A stretch of 54,391 bases of DNA from Clostridia bacterium (GTDB lineage: Bacteria; Bacillota; Clostridia; Oscillospirales; Acutalibacteraceae), in assembly GCA_017631955.1 (NCBI GenBank), contig JAGBSJ010000004.1:1-54391 (forward strand), in the 5' to 3' direction. How positions within the stretch are numbered: the stretch's first letter is position 1; each line of letters starts with the position of its first letter. The position numbers and the translations under genes were made by a program. Below are positions 25,126 through 34,656 of the stretch, piece after piece. The notes beneath the pieces were generated by a model. The model made no database searches, had not been told where the DNA came from, and worked only from the letters and a program-made list of their open reading frames with translations.

Positions 25126-26565
25126 TTAATAATGATATGTATTGTAAAATTCGGTTATTCGTTTTTTGCGGTTTTGAAGAATTTCGTAATCATTGATGTA
25201 TTCAAATGGGTACTTGAAATTGAAAATACGCTCGATTTCATCGCCTTTCGGTGCTTTAAGTTTTGTTACTGCACCGCCACCACAAGAGAGTATTGTATGA
25301 CATTCTTCCATCATAAAAATATTGTAGATACACTCTGTACCTTCTTTTGCCCAACCCACATTTTCTAATGCACCTGCAGATTTTGACTGACGATACATAT
25401 AGTATGGGTGGTATTTATCACTTAAATGTTCATATGTGTAATCGAGCATTTGTGATGCATTATTTGCACTTTGCACCGCAAGTTCGGGGGCATTCTGCCC
25501 TATTCCAGACGCGCGTTTAACCGCAAGAGTATGGACGGTTATGTTTTCTGGGTCAAGATTTATTGCAGTATCAAGGGAATACTTAAACCCATCAACTGTG
25601 TCGGTGGGTAGTCCCGCAATTAAATCCATATTAATATTATCAAATCCAATTTCGCGGGCTAATTTAAATATTTTTATTGTATCTTCGGCGGTATGGCGTC
25701 TGCCTACTGCTTCTAACACAGAATTGTTGAAAGTTTGAGGGTTAATGCTTATTCTATCAACAGAAGAATTTTTAATTACGCGTAATTTTTCTTCTGTAAT
25801 TGTATCGGGCCGACCTGCTTCAACCGTAAATTCACGGCAAGCGGTCATATTAAAATTATTTTCTATAGTTTTGATTACTGTATTGAGTTGTTCTGCAGAG
25901 AGTGTAGTGGGTGTTCCGCCACCTATATAAACGCTTTCAAGCCGTACTCCTATATTTTTCGCAATTTCTGCAGTTTCTATAAGTTCTTTTGTAAGCAAAT
26001 CAACATATTGGGGTAAAAGTGATTGTGCTTTATCATTCTGTACAGAATGTGAAACAAATGAACAATAACTACACCTTGACGGACAAAAAGGAATTGAAAC
26101 ATATAAACTAAAAGAATCGGGCTTTGAAGTAGCAATTATTCTTTCTTCATAATCTGCAACATTTCTTGCAAGATTATACTTTTCATGTGTTACAAGCAAA
26201 TCAGTTTTGAAATATTCTTCTGTTTTTTCTCTACCCATCTGCTTTTCTGTATTAATAAGCAATTTTGATGGACGCACACCTGTAAGCACTCCCCATTTAG
26301 GCGAAAAGCCCATATATTCACTTAAAAGTGCATACATCATTCTACCCATTTGCATTTCATTATCGCCGCAAAGTGGTGCGGTAAGTGTCTTTTTATAGTT
26401 TTCAAAGTTCGTGGTTACAACTATCTCTGTTGTTACTGATGTGAGAAGATTATATTCTTCATTTACGTCATAGATAACCTGAATTTTACAGTCAGGCATA
26501 AATATTCTCACAAGTTTTTCCATTTCGTAATGGAATTTATGGTTTATGACAAGTAGTTTAATCAT
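25126..26565 (-). CDS. hemZ: HemZ-type radical SAM coproporphyrinogen III oxidase-like protein
   Basis: 479 aa. The radical SAM motif SIPFCPSRCSYCSF binds the 4Fe-4S cluster; YIGGGTPTTL, FTVEAGRPDTI and SINPQTFNN follow, as in HemN/HemZ. HemZ/HemN-like enzymes carry out oxygen-independent coproporphyrinogen dehydrogenation, and many homologues serve as heme chaperones (HemW), so activity is uncertain. The long N-terminal extension of about 150 residues before the SAM motif favours HemZ. It overlaps the MBL gene by four bases. The rel-dtd-MBL-hemZ order is common in Clostridia. Confidence 0.9.
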   Translation of the reverse strand: MIKLLVINHKFHYEMEKLVRIFMPDCKIQVIYDVNEEYNLLTSVTTEIVVTTNFENYKKTLTAPLCGDNEMQMGRMMYALLSEYMGFSPKWGVLTGVRPSKLLINTEKQMGREKTEEYFKTDLLVTHEKYNLARNVADYEERIIATSKPDSFSLYVSIPFCPSRCSYCSFVSHSVQNDKAQSLLPQYVDLLTKELIETAEIAKNIGVRLESVYIGGGTPTTLSAEQLNTVIKTIENNFNMTACREFTVEAGRPDTITEEKLRVIKNSSVDRISINPQTFNNSVLEAVGRRHTAEDTIKIFKLAREIGFDNINMDLIAGLPTDTVDGFKYSLDTAINLDPENITVHTLAVKRASGIGQNAPELAVQSANNASQMLDYTYEHLSDKYHPYYMYRQSKSAGALENVGWAKEGTECIYNIFMMEECHTILSCGGGAVTKLKAPKGDEIERIFNFKYPFEYINDYEILQNRKKRITEFYNTYHY

Positions 26566-27197
26566 TTTCTTCTGAATCTTGTTCGCATATAGCGATTATA
26601 CTGTCTTTCAAAGTCAAGTGTAGTTTCACGGTCATGGCCAGGATATACTTTATAGTCGCCATCTAATTCCGCAATTTTTGCAAGAGACATGAGTTCTGTT
26701 CTTGCATCGCCACCGTAAAGGTCAGTTCTACCCGCAGTTAAGCGGAATAATGTATCACCTGAAAACATCACTCTGTCATTATTGAAGATATAGCAAACTC
26801 CACCTTTTGTATGACCCGGTGTATGCAAAACTGTAACTTTACTATTGCCAAGCATTAGTTCAGTACCATCTTCAACTAAAATATCTGCATATATTGGTGT
26901 ATTGTCAGTTCCGTAATTCTTATTTTTATCACAGAGCATTTCTTCATCTTCTTTATGAATTACAACTTTTGCGCCTGTTTTTTCTTTAACAAGATTTACT
27001 CCGCCGATATGGTCAAAGTGACCGTGAGTTATAAGAATGTATTTTACATTTCTACCTTCAAGTTTTTTAATAAGTTTTTCTTCAGGTAAAGATGGGTCAA
27101 CAACGGCGGTCTCGCCTGTTTCTTCATCAGTGACAATATATGTGTTAGTTGCAAAATCATCTTCATCAATAGCCAAATGTATTTTTACAGTAATCAT
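26562..27197 (-). CDS. Metallo-beta-lactamase fold hydrolase (glyoxalase II-like)
   Basis: 211 aa. The THGHFDHIGG motif near residue 58 gives the HxHxDH zinc site, with HTPGHTKGG, FSGDTLF and a final PGHD supplying the remaining ligands. This layout is of the glyoxalase II/MBL thioesterase group; the substrate is unknown, and hydroxyacylglutathione is unlikely in a Clostridium. It lies between dtd and hemZ and overlaps hemZ by four bases (ATGA). Confidence 0.92.
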   Translation of the reverse strand: MITVKIHLAIDEDDFATNTYIVTDEETGETAVVDPSLPEEKLIKKLEGRNVKYILITHGHFDHIGGVNLVKEKTGAKVVIHKEDEEMLCDKNKNYGTDNTPIYADILVEDGTELMLGNSKVTVLHTPGHTKGGVCYIFNNDRVMFSGDTLFRLTAGRTDLYGGDARTELMSLAKIAELDGDYKVYPGHDRETTLDFERQYNRYMRTRFRRK

Positions 27198-27223
27198 TTT
27201 ATTTTACTTCTTTCTCCATTTAA

Positions 27224-27682
27224 TCAGTGGTTACACCATATTTCTGAATCATAAAGTATTGTAACAGGACCGTCGTTTAATAGTTCAACTTTCATATCGG
27301 CGCCAAATATACCTTTTTCTACATTCTTTACGCCGTTTTCTAAAAGTTTATTGCAGAAATATTCGTAAAGCTCATTTGCGCGGTCAGGATGTGCCGACTT
27401 TGTAAAAGATGGTCTGTTACCCTTTTTCAAATCAGCACAAAGAGTAAACTGTGAAACTGCAAGAATTTCGCCATCTACGTTTTGAATATCAAGATTCATT
27501 TTACCATCATCGTCTTCAAACACGCGAAGTGTTGATGTTTTGCGCGCAAGAATTTCTGCATCTTCTTCTGTGTCACCGTCCATAACTCCAAGAAGAATTA
27601 AATAACCTTTATTGATTTTTGAAACAAGCTCACCGTCAACGGTTACACTTGCTTTACTAACTCTTTGAATAACTGCTTTCAT
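27224..27682 (-). CDS. dtd: D-aminoacyl-tRNA deacylase
   Basis: 152 aa. MKAVIQRVSKASVTVDGELVSKINKGYLILLGV is the family start. The catalytic SQFTLCADLKKGNRPSF motif (residues about 78-94) and the GPVTILYDS tail are intact. It removes D-amino acids (and glycine from tRNA-Ala) mischarged onto tRNA. It follows rel with a gap of about 150 bases, so it may have a separate promoter. The rel-dtd pairing is standard in Firmicutes. Confidence 0.96.
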   Translation of the reverse strand: MKAVIQRVSKASVTVDGELVSKINKGYLILLGVMDGDTEEDAEILARKTSTLRVFEDDDGKMNLDIQNVDGEILAVSQFTLCADLKKGNRPSFTKSAHPDRANELYEYFCNKLLENGVKNVEKGIFGADMKVELLNDGPVTILYDSEIWCNH

Positions 27683-27835
27683 ATAAAAATTTCTCTTTTC
27701 TTAAACACTTTTTGAGGAACAACAATCCTCAAGTTTGAAAGAAAATTGTTCACAGTGCTATTTTGCAGTGAGTGGTGCTGTATGAAGATACTGCCCCGAA
27801 CAAAAAATGGTGCTGTGGGCAATTTTACTCAAACT

Positions 27836-30025
27836 TTAACGCTCCACTTGTAAAATGCCATCTATCTTTTCTATTCTTGAAATCAAGTTTTTGAGATGGT
27901 CAACACCGCTGACATTAACTGTAAGTTCAACGATTGTTCTGCCATCTTTCATATCGTGAGTAGAAATACTTGTAATGTTTACTCGCATATTTGCAACTTG
28001 CACCGCAACTTCTGCCATAAGTCCCACACGAGAAAGACAAGTAAGTTGAAGTGTTGCCTTATATTCTTCTTTAACATTACCATTCCAATATGCATTTACC
28101 CAACGAGCCGGCTCGGCACAATTTTTAAGGTCTTTCGGTACATTAGTACAGTCGCGCTTATGCACTGAAACACCATGTCCGCGTGTAATAAAGCCGATAA
28201 TATTATCGCCGGGAAGCGGATTACAACATTGTGAGAATTTAATAAGACAGTTATCAATACCCTCAACGGTAACACCGTCTTTATTCTTCTTTGAATTATC
28301 TTTTACAGGAATTGTTTTGATTTCAAAACGGCTCTTGTCGTAATTTTTCTGATATTCTTCTTTGATATAAGGCATAAGACGGATTATTGAAAGTCCGCCA
28401 TAACCGATTGCCGCATAGAAATCGTCAACATTTTCCATACGCTGACGCTCAGCCAGTCGTTTAATGAATTTGTCGTAATCTTCATCACTTAAACGAATAT
28501 AATTTCGTTTGAATTCGCGCTCGACTTCCTCTTTACCTTGAATAATATTTTCTTCACGTTTTTCTTTCTTAAACCAGTTACGAATTTTGCTCTTTGCCTG
28601 ACTTGTTTTTACAATGTTAAGCCAGTCACGAGAAGGTCCTTTACCTTGTTGTGAAGTTGTAAGAATTTCTACAATTTCGCCTGTTTTTACTACGTAATCA
28701 ATAGGTACAATTCGACCGTCAACCTTAGCACCTGTCATTCTGTTACCCACCGCAGAGTGAATAGCATAAGCAAAGTCGATTACTGTTGAACCCTGAGGTA
28801 CATTAACAACATCGCCTTTTGGCGTATAAACGAATACTTCGTCAGTAATAAGGTCAGTTTTGATTGATGACACAAGTTCTCTTGCGTCCCCTGACTCTTG
28901 TTGTGCTTCAAGCATTTCGCGAATCCACTGAAGTCGGTCATCAAAACTTTGTTTAGTAGTTGTCACACCACTCTTATATTTCCAGTGAGCTGCGATACCG
29001 AATTCGGCAGTGCGGTGCATATCCCAAGTTCTTATCTGCACTTCAAAAGGTACGCCTTCTTTACCAATTACGGTAGTATGAAGTGACTGATACATATTTG
29101 GTTTTGGTGTTGAAATATAATCCTTAAATCTATTAGGAAGCGGATTATACATATCGTGAATAATACCAAGACAGTTATAACAATCAACAACTGTATCGAC
29201 AATAATACGGACTGCATAAATATCAAAAATCTGGTCAAAATCTTTTCCCTGCATATACATTTTTCTGTATATACCGTGAACGGATTTAATTCTACCGCTT
29301 ACCTGTGCATTAGGCATTATTTCATGAACGCGGTCTGCAATTTTCACCTTTATATTTTCAAGGAAATCGCTACCTGAACGACTTGAATTTCTTAAATTTT
29401 CTTCAATACCCGCATAAGCCACAGGGTCAAGAAAACGGATTGCTCTGTCTTCAAGTTCTTCCTTAACGGAACGAATACCCAATCTATGAGAAATAGGTGC
29501 AAAAATTTCTAGAGTTTCAAGTGCTTTATCACGCTGTTTCTGCGGGTCAACGAATTCAAGTGTTCGCATATTATGAAGACGGTCCGCAAGTTTTACGATA
29601 ATAACACGAATATCTTTTGACATTGCAAGAAGCATTTTTCTTACATTTTCTGCCTGTTGTTCTTCTTTTGTTTCGCGAGAATTAAGTTGCACCTTACCAA
29701 GTTTTGTAACACCGTCAACAAGAATTGCAACGTCTTCGCCGAATTCTTCTGTAAGTTGCTCAATTGTATAATCAGTATCTTCAACAACGTCGTGGAGAAG
29801 TGCTGCTACGATTGACTGATAATCCATACCCAAATCCACAAGAATATTAGCAACTGCTATTGGGTGAATAATATAGGGCTCACCTGAACGACGAAGTTGA
29901 CCTTGATGAAATGAGTTTGCAGTATTAAATGCTTTATCAATGATTACAAGTTCGCTTTCATTATGAATTGATGCAATTTTCTCGCGCAAATCACTATAAA
30001 GTTTATCTACATTTGTAGTTGCCAT
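27836..30025 (-). CDS. rel: Bifunctional (p)ppGpp synthetase/hydrolase (Rel/SpoT)
   Basis: 729 aa, full-length long RSH protein. The HD hydrolase domain has AALLHDVVEDTDYT and LADRLHNMRT; the synthetase domain GRIKSVHGIYRKM and DIYAVRII; then TGS (VFVYTPKGDVVNVPQGSTVIDFAYAIH), a CC/zinc-finger-like region (CCNPLPGDNIIGFITRGHGVSVHKRDC) and ACT at the C terminus. It makes and degrades (p)ppGpp at the ribosome under amino acid starvation. Both catalytic centres look intact. It begins eight bases after recJ with GAGGGGAG; apt, often between these two genes, is absent. Confidence 0.96.
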   Translation of the reverse strand: MATTNVDKLYSDLREKIASIHNESELVIIDKAFNTANSFHQGQLRRSGEPYIIHPIAVANILVDLGMDYQSIVAALLHDVVEDTDYTIEQLTEEFGEDVAILVDGVTKLGKVQLNSRETKEEQQAENVRKMLLAMSKDIRVIIVKLADRLHNMRTLEFVDPQKQRDKALETLEIFAPISHRLGIRSVKEELEDRAIRFLDPVAYAGIEENLRNSSRSGSDFLENIKVKIADRVHEIMPNAQVSGRIKSVHGIYRKMYMQGKDFDQIFDIYAVRIIVDTVVDCYNCLGIIHDMYNPLPNRFKDYISTPKPNMYQSLHTTVIGKEGVPFEVQIRTWDMHRTAEFGIAAHWKYKSGVTTTKQSFDDRLQWIREMLEAQQESGDARELVSSIKTDLITDEVFVYTPKGDVVNVPQGSTVIDFAYAIHSAVGNRMTGAKVDGRIVPIDYVVKTGEIVEILTTSQQGKGPSRDWLNIVKTSQAKSKIRNWFKKEKREENIIQGKEEVEREFKRNYIRLSDEDYDKFIKRLAERQRMENVDDFYAAIGYGGLSIIRLMPYIKEEYQKNYDKSRFEIKTIPVKDNSKKNKDGVTVEGIDNCLIKFSQCCNPLPGDNIIGFITRGHGVSVHKRDCTNVPKDLKNCAEPARWVNAYWNGNVKEEYKATLQLTCLSRVGLMAEVAVQVANMRVNITSISTHDMKDGRTIVELTVNVSGVDHLKNLISRIEKIDGILQVER

Positions 30026-30032
30026 TCGTCGT

Positions 30033-32069
30033 TCACTCCCCTCTTACACTTAAATTTTTAAGAATTTCTGACTGTGACAAATCCGCTTTTTTACCGTCAC
30101 CGTCGAAAATAATTATTCCGTTTTCACGCTTTATAAGTCCTAATTCGCAAAGCACATCAAGGGACACCGCCATTGTGCAATAACGTTCAACAGGACAAGC
30201 GGCACGAACAAGTAAAGTTTCAATATCAAACTCCCAAGTCATATATGACTTAATTATATTGAATGCACCAAGTAAAAATTCCCTTGATGGTGTTAAAAAT
30301 CTTGCTTCGTGAGAAGTGAGGTTATCACCTCTCATATATTTTTCATAAAGTGATTGAGATTTGAAAAGTTTATCTTCATCTACATTTGAAAATCTCATAT
30401 CTCTGATTTGAACAGATGCTTTTATTTCACCACGAAATTCATTTTTTTCAACTCTTACAGCTAAATCAACTGTATCACCCTCACGGAACGGAAATTCCTC
30501 AAGAGTTGTTGAAAATTTCATAGCGGTAAACTGTGTATTGCCTTTATTAAAGCCAAGTCGCAAATGACGACTACCTTCGCCCACAGGTTTTACCTGTGAA
30601 AGACGCACTCCAAAAATACCGAAAAGAGGTTGCGGATTACCTGCACCAAACGGCTCAAGCCCTTCTAATGATTCCACAAGAGCTGCATTGATATATGCGG
30701 GGTTAAGTTTGCAATCAAGGGTTAATGTTGGTACCGCATCAGGAATGGTATTTGCATACTCATTGATTTTATTAAAAAATGCAGTTACATTCTCACGTTT
30801 AAGTCCAAGCCCCGCCGCCATAGTATGACCACCGAAATGGGTTAAATACTCTTCGCAATACTTAATAGCGTCATAAACTGAAAAACCGTCAATACTGCGG
30901 GCAGAGCCAGTGCCCTCGTCCCCATCAAAAGTAAGAACAATAGATGGTTTTCCGTATTTTTCTGTAATTCGTGCTGCAACAATACCGATTACACCGTGAT
31001 GCCAATTCTCACCACAGACTACAATCACTTTTGAATATTTAAGTTTTTCATTTGACTCAATGTGCTTAACTGCCGCTTCCATAATCTCGTTTTCTGATGC
31101 ATGGCGCTGACGATTACACATATCAACCTTTTCAGCAATATCGAGAGCGTCTACAAGATTATCACAAAGCAAAAGTTTAAGTGCAGTTGTTGCAGATTCC
31201 ATTCTGCCTGCCGCATTGATTCTTGGTGCTAATGAATAAGTAACGCCTACGGCATTAAGTGTACGCTCACCCACACCCGCCACCTGACGAAGTGCATTTA
31301 TACCATTACAAGGGTTACTGTTAATTTTTGCAACACCATATTTTACGATTGCGCGGTTTTCATCTTTCAAATCTACCACATCGGCAACGGTACCAACTGC
31401 GATAATATCGGCATACTCATTAAGCACATCAAAGTAGTCGCCTTTTTCTAAAGCACACACAACTTTGAACGCAACGCCTACGCCTGCCCATTCTTTAAAA
31501 TGCACATTACAATCTTCACGGTGTGGGTCAATAACTGCCACCGCATTTGGCAAAGTTTCGCCAACTTGATGATGGTCTGTAACAACAGTTTCAATGCCTA
31601 AACTATTGGCATAGTCGATTTCTTCTATTGCGGAAATTCCGTTATCAACAGTAACAATGAGTTTAACGCCTTGCTCGTTGAGTTTGTCGATTGCAGAGCA
31701 ATTCATTCCGTAACCTTCGGTAACCCTGTCCGGAATATAATACATTACGTCTGCGCCTTTATTTGAAAGGTAGGAATACATAAGTGCGGTTGCGGTAACA
31801 CCATCGGCATCATAGTCGCCGAAAACACAGATACGCTCGCCTTTTTCAAGGGCAAGGTTAATTCTGTTAACGGCTTTTTCCATATCTACAATTAAATATG
31901 GGTCGCAGAAACTAAAATCGTTTTCAAAGAATTCTTCAACATCTTCGTATTCAGTAATTCCGCGGGACACAACAATCAACGCAGTAAAGGGGTCAAGGCA
32001 ATGATTTTCTGCCACCTGTGCCGCTATTTCTTTGTCAATATGCGCTGTTATCCACTTTTTTCTACTCAC
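30033..32069 (-). CDS. recJ: Single-stranded DNA exonuclease RecJ
   Basis: About 678 aa. The DHH domain has GDYDADGVTA, VTVDNGIS and VVTDHHQVGE (motifs I-III with metal-binding Asp/His), and the DHHA1 domain has GGHTMAAGL. A C-terminal OB fold follows. RecJ degrades 5' single strands in recombination and mismatch/base-excision repair. I place the start at GTG 32069, eight bases after GGGGGA; the GTG at 32075 is too close to it. It is first in the long minus-strand operon and has a promoter upstream. Confidence 0.94.
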   Translation of the reverse strand: MSRKKWITAHIDKEIAAQVAENHCLDPFTALIVVSRGITEYEDVEEFFENDFSFCDPYLIVDMEKAVNRINLALEKGERICVFGDYDADGVTATALMYSYLSNKGADVMYYIPDRVTEGYGMNCSAIDKLNEQGVKLIVTVDNGISAIEEIDYANSLGIETVVTDHHQVGETLPNAVAVIDPHREDCNVHFKEWAGVGVAFKVVCALEKGDYFDVLNEYADIIAVGTVADVVDLKDENRAIVKYGVAKINSNPCNGINALRQVAGVGERTLNAVGVTYSLAPRINAAGRMESATTALKLLLCDNLVDALDIAEKVDMCNRQRHASENEIMEAAVKHIESNEKLKYSKVIVVCGENWHHGVIGIVAARITEKYGKPSIVLTFDGDEGTGSARSIDGFSVYDAIKYCEEYLTHFGGHTMAAGLGLKRENVTAFFNKINEYANTIPDAVPTLTLDCKLNPAYINAALVESLEGLEPFGAGNPQPLFGIFGVRLSQVKPVGEGSRHLRLGFNKGNTQFTAMKFSTTLEEFPFREGDTVDLAVRVEKNEFRGEIKASVQIRDMRFSNVDEDKLFKSQSLYEKYMRGDNLTSHEARFLTPSREFLLGAFNIIKSYMTWEFDIETLLVRAACPVERYCTMAVSLDVLCELGLIKRENGIIIFDGDGKKADLSQSEILKNLSVRGE

Positions 32070-32109
32070 GGACACACTCCCCCTTTTAGCAATAATACTC
32101 TAATTTAGA

Positions 32110-32138
32110 ATTATACCATTTAATCCTTGATATTTCAA
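32110..32138 (-). promoter_or_regulatory. SigA promoter of the recJ-rel operon
   Basis: On the minus strand TTGAAA (32133-32138), a 17-base spacer, perfect TATAAT (32110-32115). CCTTGATATTTCAAGG (32125-32140), a near-perfect palindrome, overlaps the -35 box and may be an operator. Confidence 0.75.
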
Positions 32139-32150
32139 GGGTTTGGGCAT

Positions 32151-32175
32151 AAAAAAGCGGCGCAAAAAGCACCGC
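32151..32175 (-). terminator. Terminator of the GT2 glycosyltransferase gene
   Basis: On the minus strand GCGGTGC and GCGCCGC form a seven-base stem with one G-U pair and a five-T loop, followed by TTTTTT. Confidence 0.85.
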
Positions 32176-32182
32176 AAATTCT

Positions 32183-33103
32183 TTATTTTTTATCTTCTGT
32201 TTTCTTTGAAACAATATATCGTGGTCTGCCTTTGACTTCTTCATAAATTCGGGCAATATAATAACCTATAATACCCAATGCCATCATAATACTACCGCCA
32301 ATTAACAAAAGCAGTAAAATTACGGTTGTAAAACCCTCTGCCGACTGGCCGAGTATAAATCTTATAAGTGTTTGTATTGCCATACCAAACATAAACACCA
32401 AAAGCACACAACCAAGCCCTGTAATAATCTGTAATGGTGCAGTTGTGAATGATGTTATATTTGAAATTGCATATTTAACAAGTTTCTTAAAACTCCATTT
32501 TGATACACCATTCTGACGTTGTTGCACCTTGAATTCAACCTGTGTTGACTTAAAACCTGACCAGAATGAAAGTGCGCGGAAAAATGTATTTCTTTCAGGA
32601 AGTGACAAAAGTGCATTAATTACTTTTCTGTCAATAAGTTTGAAATCAGATGTTGATTGCATATCAACACCTACAAATCCGCTAATAATTTTATAAAAGC
32701 TCTTTGCGAAAAGTTTATAGAAAACTCCTTCATTACCGCGGTCGGCTTTAATACCTTCAACTACTTCGTAACCTTGCTCCCAGAGTTTATACATTTCTAC
32801 CGCTTTTTCAGGCGGAAACTGCAAATCGCAATCAAGAATTACTGCACAATCCCCGCTTGATTCTTCAAGTCCTGCATAAATTGCCGCTTCTTTGCCAAAA
32901 TTACGACTGAAACTAATTCCTTTTACATTTTCGTATTTTGAGGCACATTCGCAGATTTTCTCATAGGTCTTGTCCTTTGAGCCGTCATCAACAAAAACGA
33001 GTTCGGTTTCAATGTTATTTTCTTTAAACAATTCAGATAATACCTTTGCGGTATTTTCAATATTTAATTCCTCATTATAAGATGGAATAATTACAGAAAG
33101 CAC
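32183..33103 (-). CDS. Family 2 glycosyltransferase, DPM1/GtrB-like, with two C-terminal TM helices
   Basis: 306 aa. The GT-A fold starts MLSVIIPSYNEELNIENT; the DxD motif is in ILDCDLQFPPEKA (residues about 93-105). FWSGFKSTQVEF and WSFKKLVKYA precede two TM helices (about 232-258 and 266-292). This is the dolichol/undecaprenol phosphate sugar transferase type: it moves a hexose from UDP- or GDP-sugar to a polyprenyl phosphate for cell-surface glycans. Sugar and polymer are not readable. It is a single gene with promoter and terminator. Confidence 0.9.
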   Translation of the reverse strand: MLSVIIPSYNEELNIENTAKVLSELFKENNIETELVFVDDGSKDKTYEKICECASKYENVKGISFSRNFGKEAAIYAGLEESSGDCAVILDCDLQFPPEKAVEMYKLWEQGYEVVEGIKADRGNEGVFYKLFAKSFYKIISGFVGVDMQSTSDFKLIDRKVINALLSLPERNTFFRALSFWSGFKSTQVEFKVQQRQNGVSKWSFKKLVKYAISNITSFTTAPLQIITGLGCVLLVFMFGMAIQTLIRFILGQSAEGFTTVILLLLLIGGSIMMALGIIGYYIARIYEEVKGRPRYIVSKKTEDKK

Positions 33104-33134
33104 GCTATATTCCTCCGTAATATTTAATATTATA

Positions 33135-33163
33135 AATATATCATTTCATATTAACTTTGTCAA
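33135..33163 (-). promoter_or_regulatory. SigA promoter of the GT2 gene
   Basis: Minus strand: perfect TTGACA (33158-33163), a 17-base spacer, TATATT (33135-33140). It is divergent from the glmU promoter 12 bases away. Confidence 0.72.
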
Positions 33164-33175
33164 TTAAAGAAAGTA

Positions 33176-33204
33176 TTGAAAAACATATAGTTTTATGATA
33201 AAAT
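33176..33204 (+). promoter_or_regulatory. Candidate SigA promoter of glmU-pth-mfd
   Basis: TTGAAA (33176-33181), a 17-base spacer, TAAAAT (33199-33204), 46 bases before the glmU start. Confidence 0.55.
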
Positions 33205-33249
33205 TTATTTGAAAATTTGGTGTTATTCTCATTAAAGGAGGCACGGAAA

Positions 33250-34632
33250 ATGACAAACTTTGATATTTCAATTATTATGGCAGGTGGAACAACAATTAAT
33301 CCTAATTCTGCAACACCTCGCGTAATGGCATCTGTTATGGGGAAACCAATGATTGGCAGAGTTACTGATGCGGCAGTTGCGGCAAAACTTTTACACATTA
33401 TAGCAATCGTCCCTGACAACGACACAACTATCAAAGAGTATCTTATGAAAGAGCATCCCGGCAGTTTTATTTCTGCGGTTGAACAAGAAAAACCGCTTGG
33501 TACTGCTCACGCAGTTATGCAGGCAGAACGTTTTATTCGTTCTTGTGCAGAGCATCATGGAAACGTTCTTATTCTTAACGGTGATACTCCGTTTATGGAT
33601 GCAAATACAATTTGTTCTTCTTATGCTCACCACATAAGTGCAGGTAATGACCTTACAGTTGTTACTGCAATTCTTGACAAACCATTTGGTTATGGCAGAA
33701 TTGTCAGAAATCCTGCACGTCAGTTTATGGGAATTATTGAAGAACAAGACGCAGATAGCGTTATAAAGCGTATAAACGAAATTTCATCAGGCACATTCTG
33801 GATTAATGCAGAAAAATTACTTTTAGGTCTTAACAAATTACAACCAAGACAGAATGGTCATTACAATCTTGTTGACCTTGTTTCAATGTTTATTGATGAT
33901 GGGTATAAAACAGACACTTATTTTGCACCTAGTGCAGATATTATTCTTGGCGCTAATTCAAGACTTCAACTTATGGAACTTAATCAGCACGGCAAAATGC
34001 AACAAATTGAATATCACCTTGCAAATGGTGTTGATATTCCATTTTCTGACGGTGTTATTATTGAGCCAGGCGTTGAAATTGGTGCAGATACACAAATCTT
34101 ACCTAACACAATTATTCAAGGTAACACAAAAATCGGTAAAGGTTGTGTGATTGGTCCTAACTCAATAATCAGTAACAGTATTATTGAAGATGGTGCTAAG
34201 CTTAATAATGTTCAATGCTATCAGTCAAGAGTGCTTGAGGGTGCTGACATTGGTCCGTTTGTGCATATAAGACCAAATTCAGTTATCGGCGAAAAAGTGC
34301 ATCTTGGCAACTTTGTTGAAGTTAAGAATTCAAATATTGATACAGGCACAAAAGTTTCTCATTTAACTTACGTTGGCGACTCTGATGTTGGTAAACGAGT
34401 AAACTTTGGTTGCGGTACAGTTACTGTAAACTACACAGGTAAAGCAAAATACCGCACAACTATCGGTGATGATGCATTTATCGGTTGTAACACAAACCTT
34501 GTGGCTCCTGTTAAAGTAGGCAAAGGCGCTTACACTGCGGCGGGCTCAACAATTACCGAAGATGTTCCTGCAGATTCACTTGGTATTGCAAGAGCAAGAC
34601 AGGTCAATAAAATTGACTGGAAACTTAAATAA
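33250..34632 (+). CDS. glmU: GlmU-like protein with degenerate uridyltransferase motif
   Basis: 460 aa. GlmU acetylates GlcN-1-P and then forms UDP-GlcNAc. The C-terminal left-handed beta-helix is typical (RPNSVIGEKVHLGNFVEVK, SHLTYVGD with the catalytic His, VNYTG, ending in an ARARQVNKI tail). In the N-terminal domain, QEKPLGTAHAV, LNGDTPF and the YGRIV motif survive, but the loop normally GxGTRM..PKVL reads AGGTTINPNSATPRVM: the second loop Gly, the Arg and the Lys are replaced by Thr, Asn and Arg. Pyrophosphorylase activity is doubtful. AAAGGAGG precedes the ATG at 33250. It heads glmU-pth-mfd, lacking prs and ctc. Confidence 0.85.
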   Translation: MTNFDISIIMAGGTTINPNSATPRVMASVMGKPMIGRVTDAAVAAKLLHIIAIVPDNDTTIKEYLMKEHPGSFISAVEQEKPLGTAHAVMQAERFIRSCAEHHGNVLILNGDTPFMDANTICSSYAHHISAGNDLTVVTAILDKPFGYGRIVRNPARQFMGIIEEQDADSVIKRINEISSGTFWINAEKLLLGLNKLQPRQNGHYNLVDLVSMFIDDGYKTDTYFAPSADIILGANSRLQLMELNQHGKMQQIEYHLANGVDIPFSDGVIIEPGVEIGADTQILPNTIIQGNTKIGKGCVIGPNSIISNSIIEDGAKLNNVQCYQSRVLEGADIGPFVHIRPNSVIGEKVHLGNFVEVKNSNIDTGTKVSHLTYVGDSDVGKRVNFGCGTVTVNYTGKAKYRTTIGDDAFIGCNTNLVAPVKVGKGAYTAAGSTITEDVPADSLGIARARQVNKIDWKLK

Positions 34633-34656
34633 ATCTTACAAGAGGTAAAATAAAAT

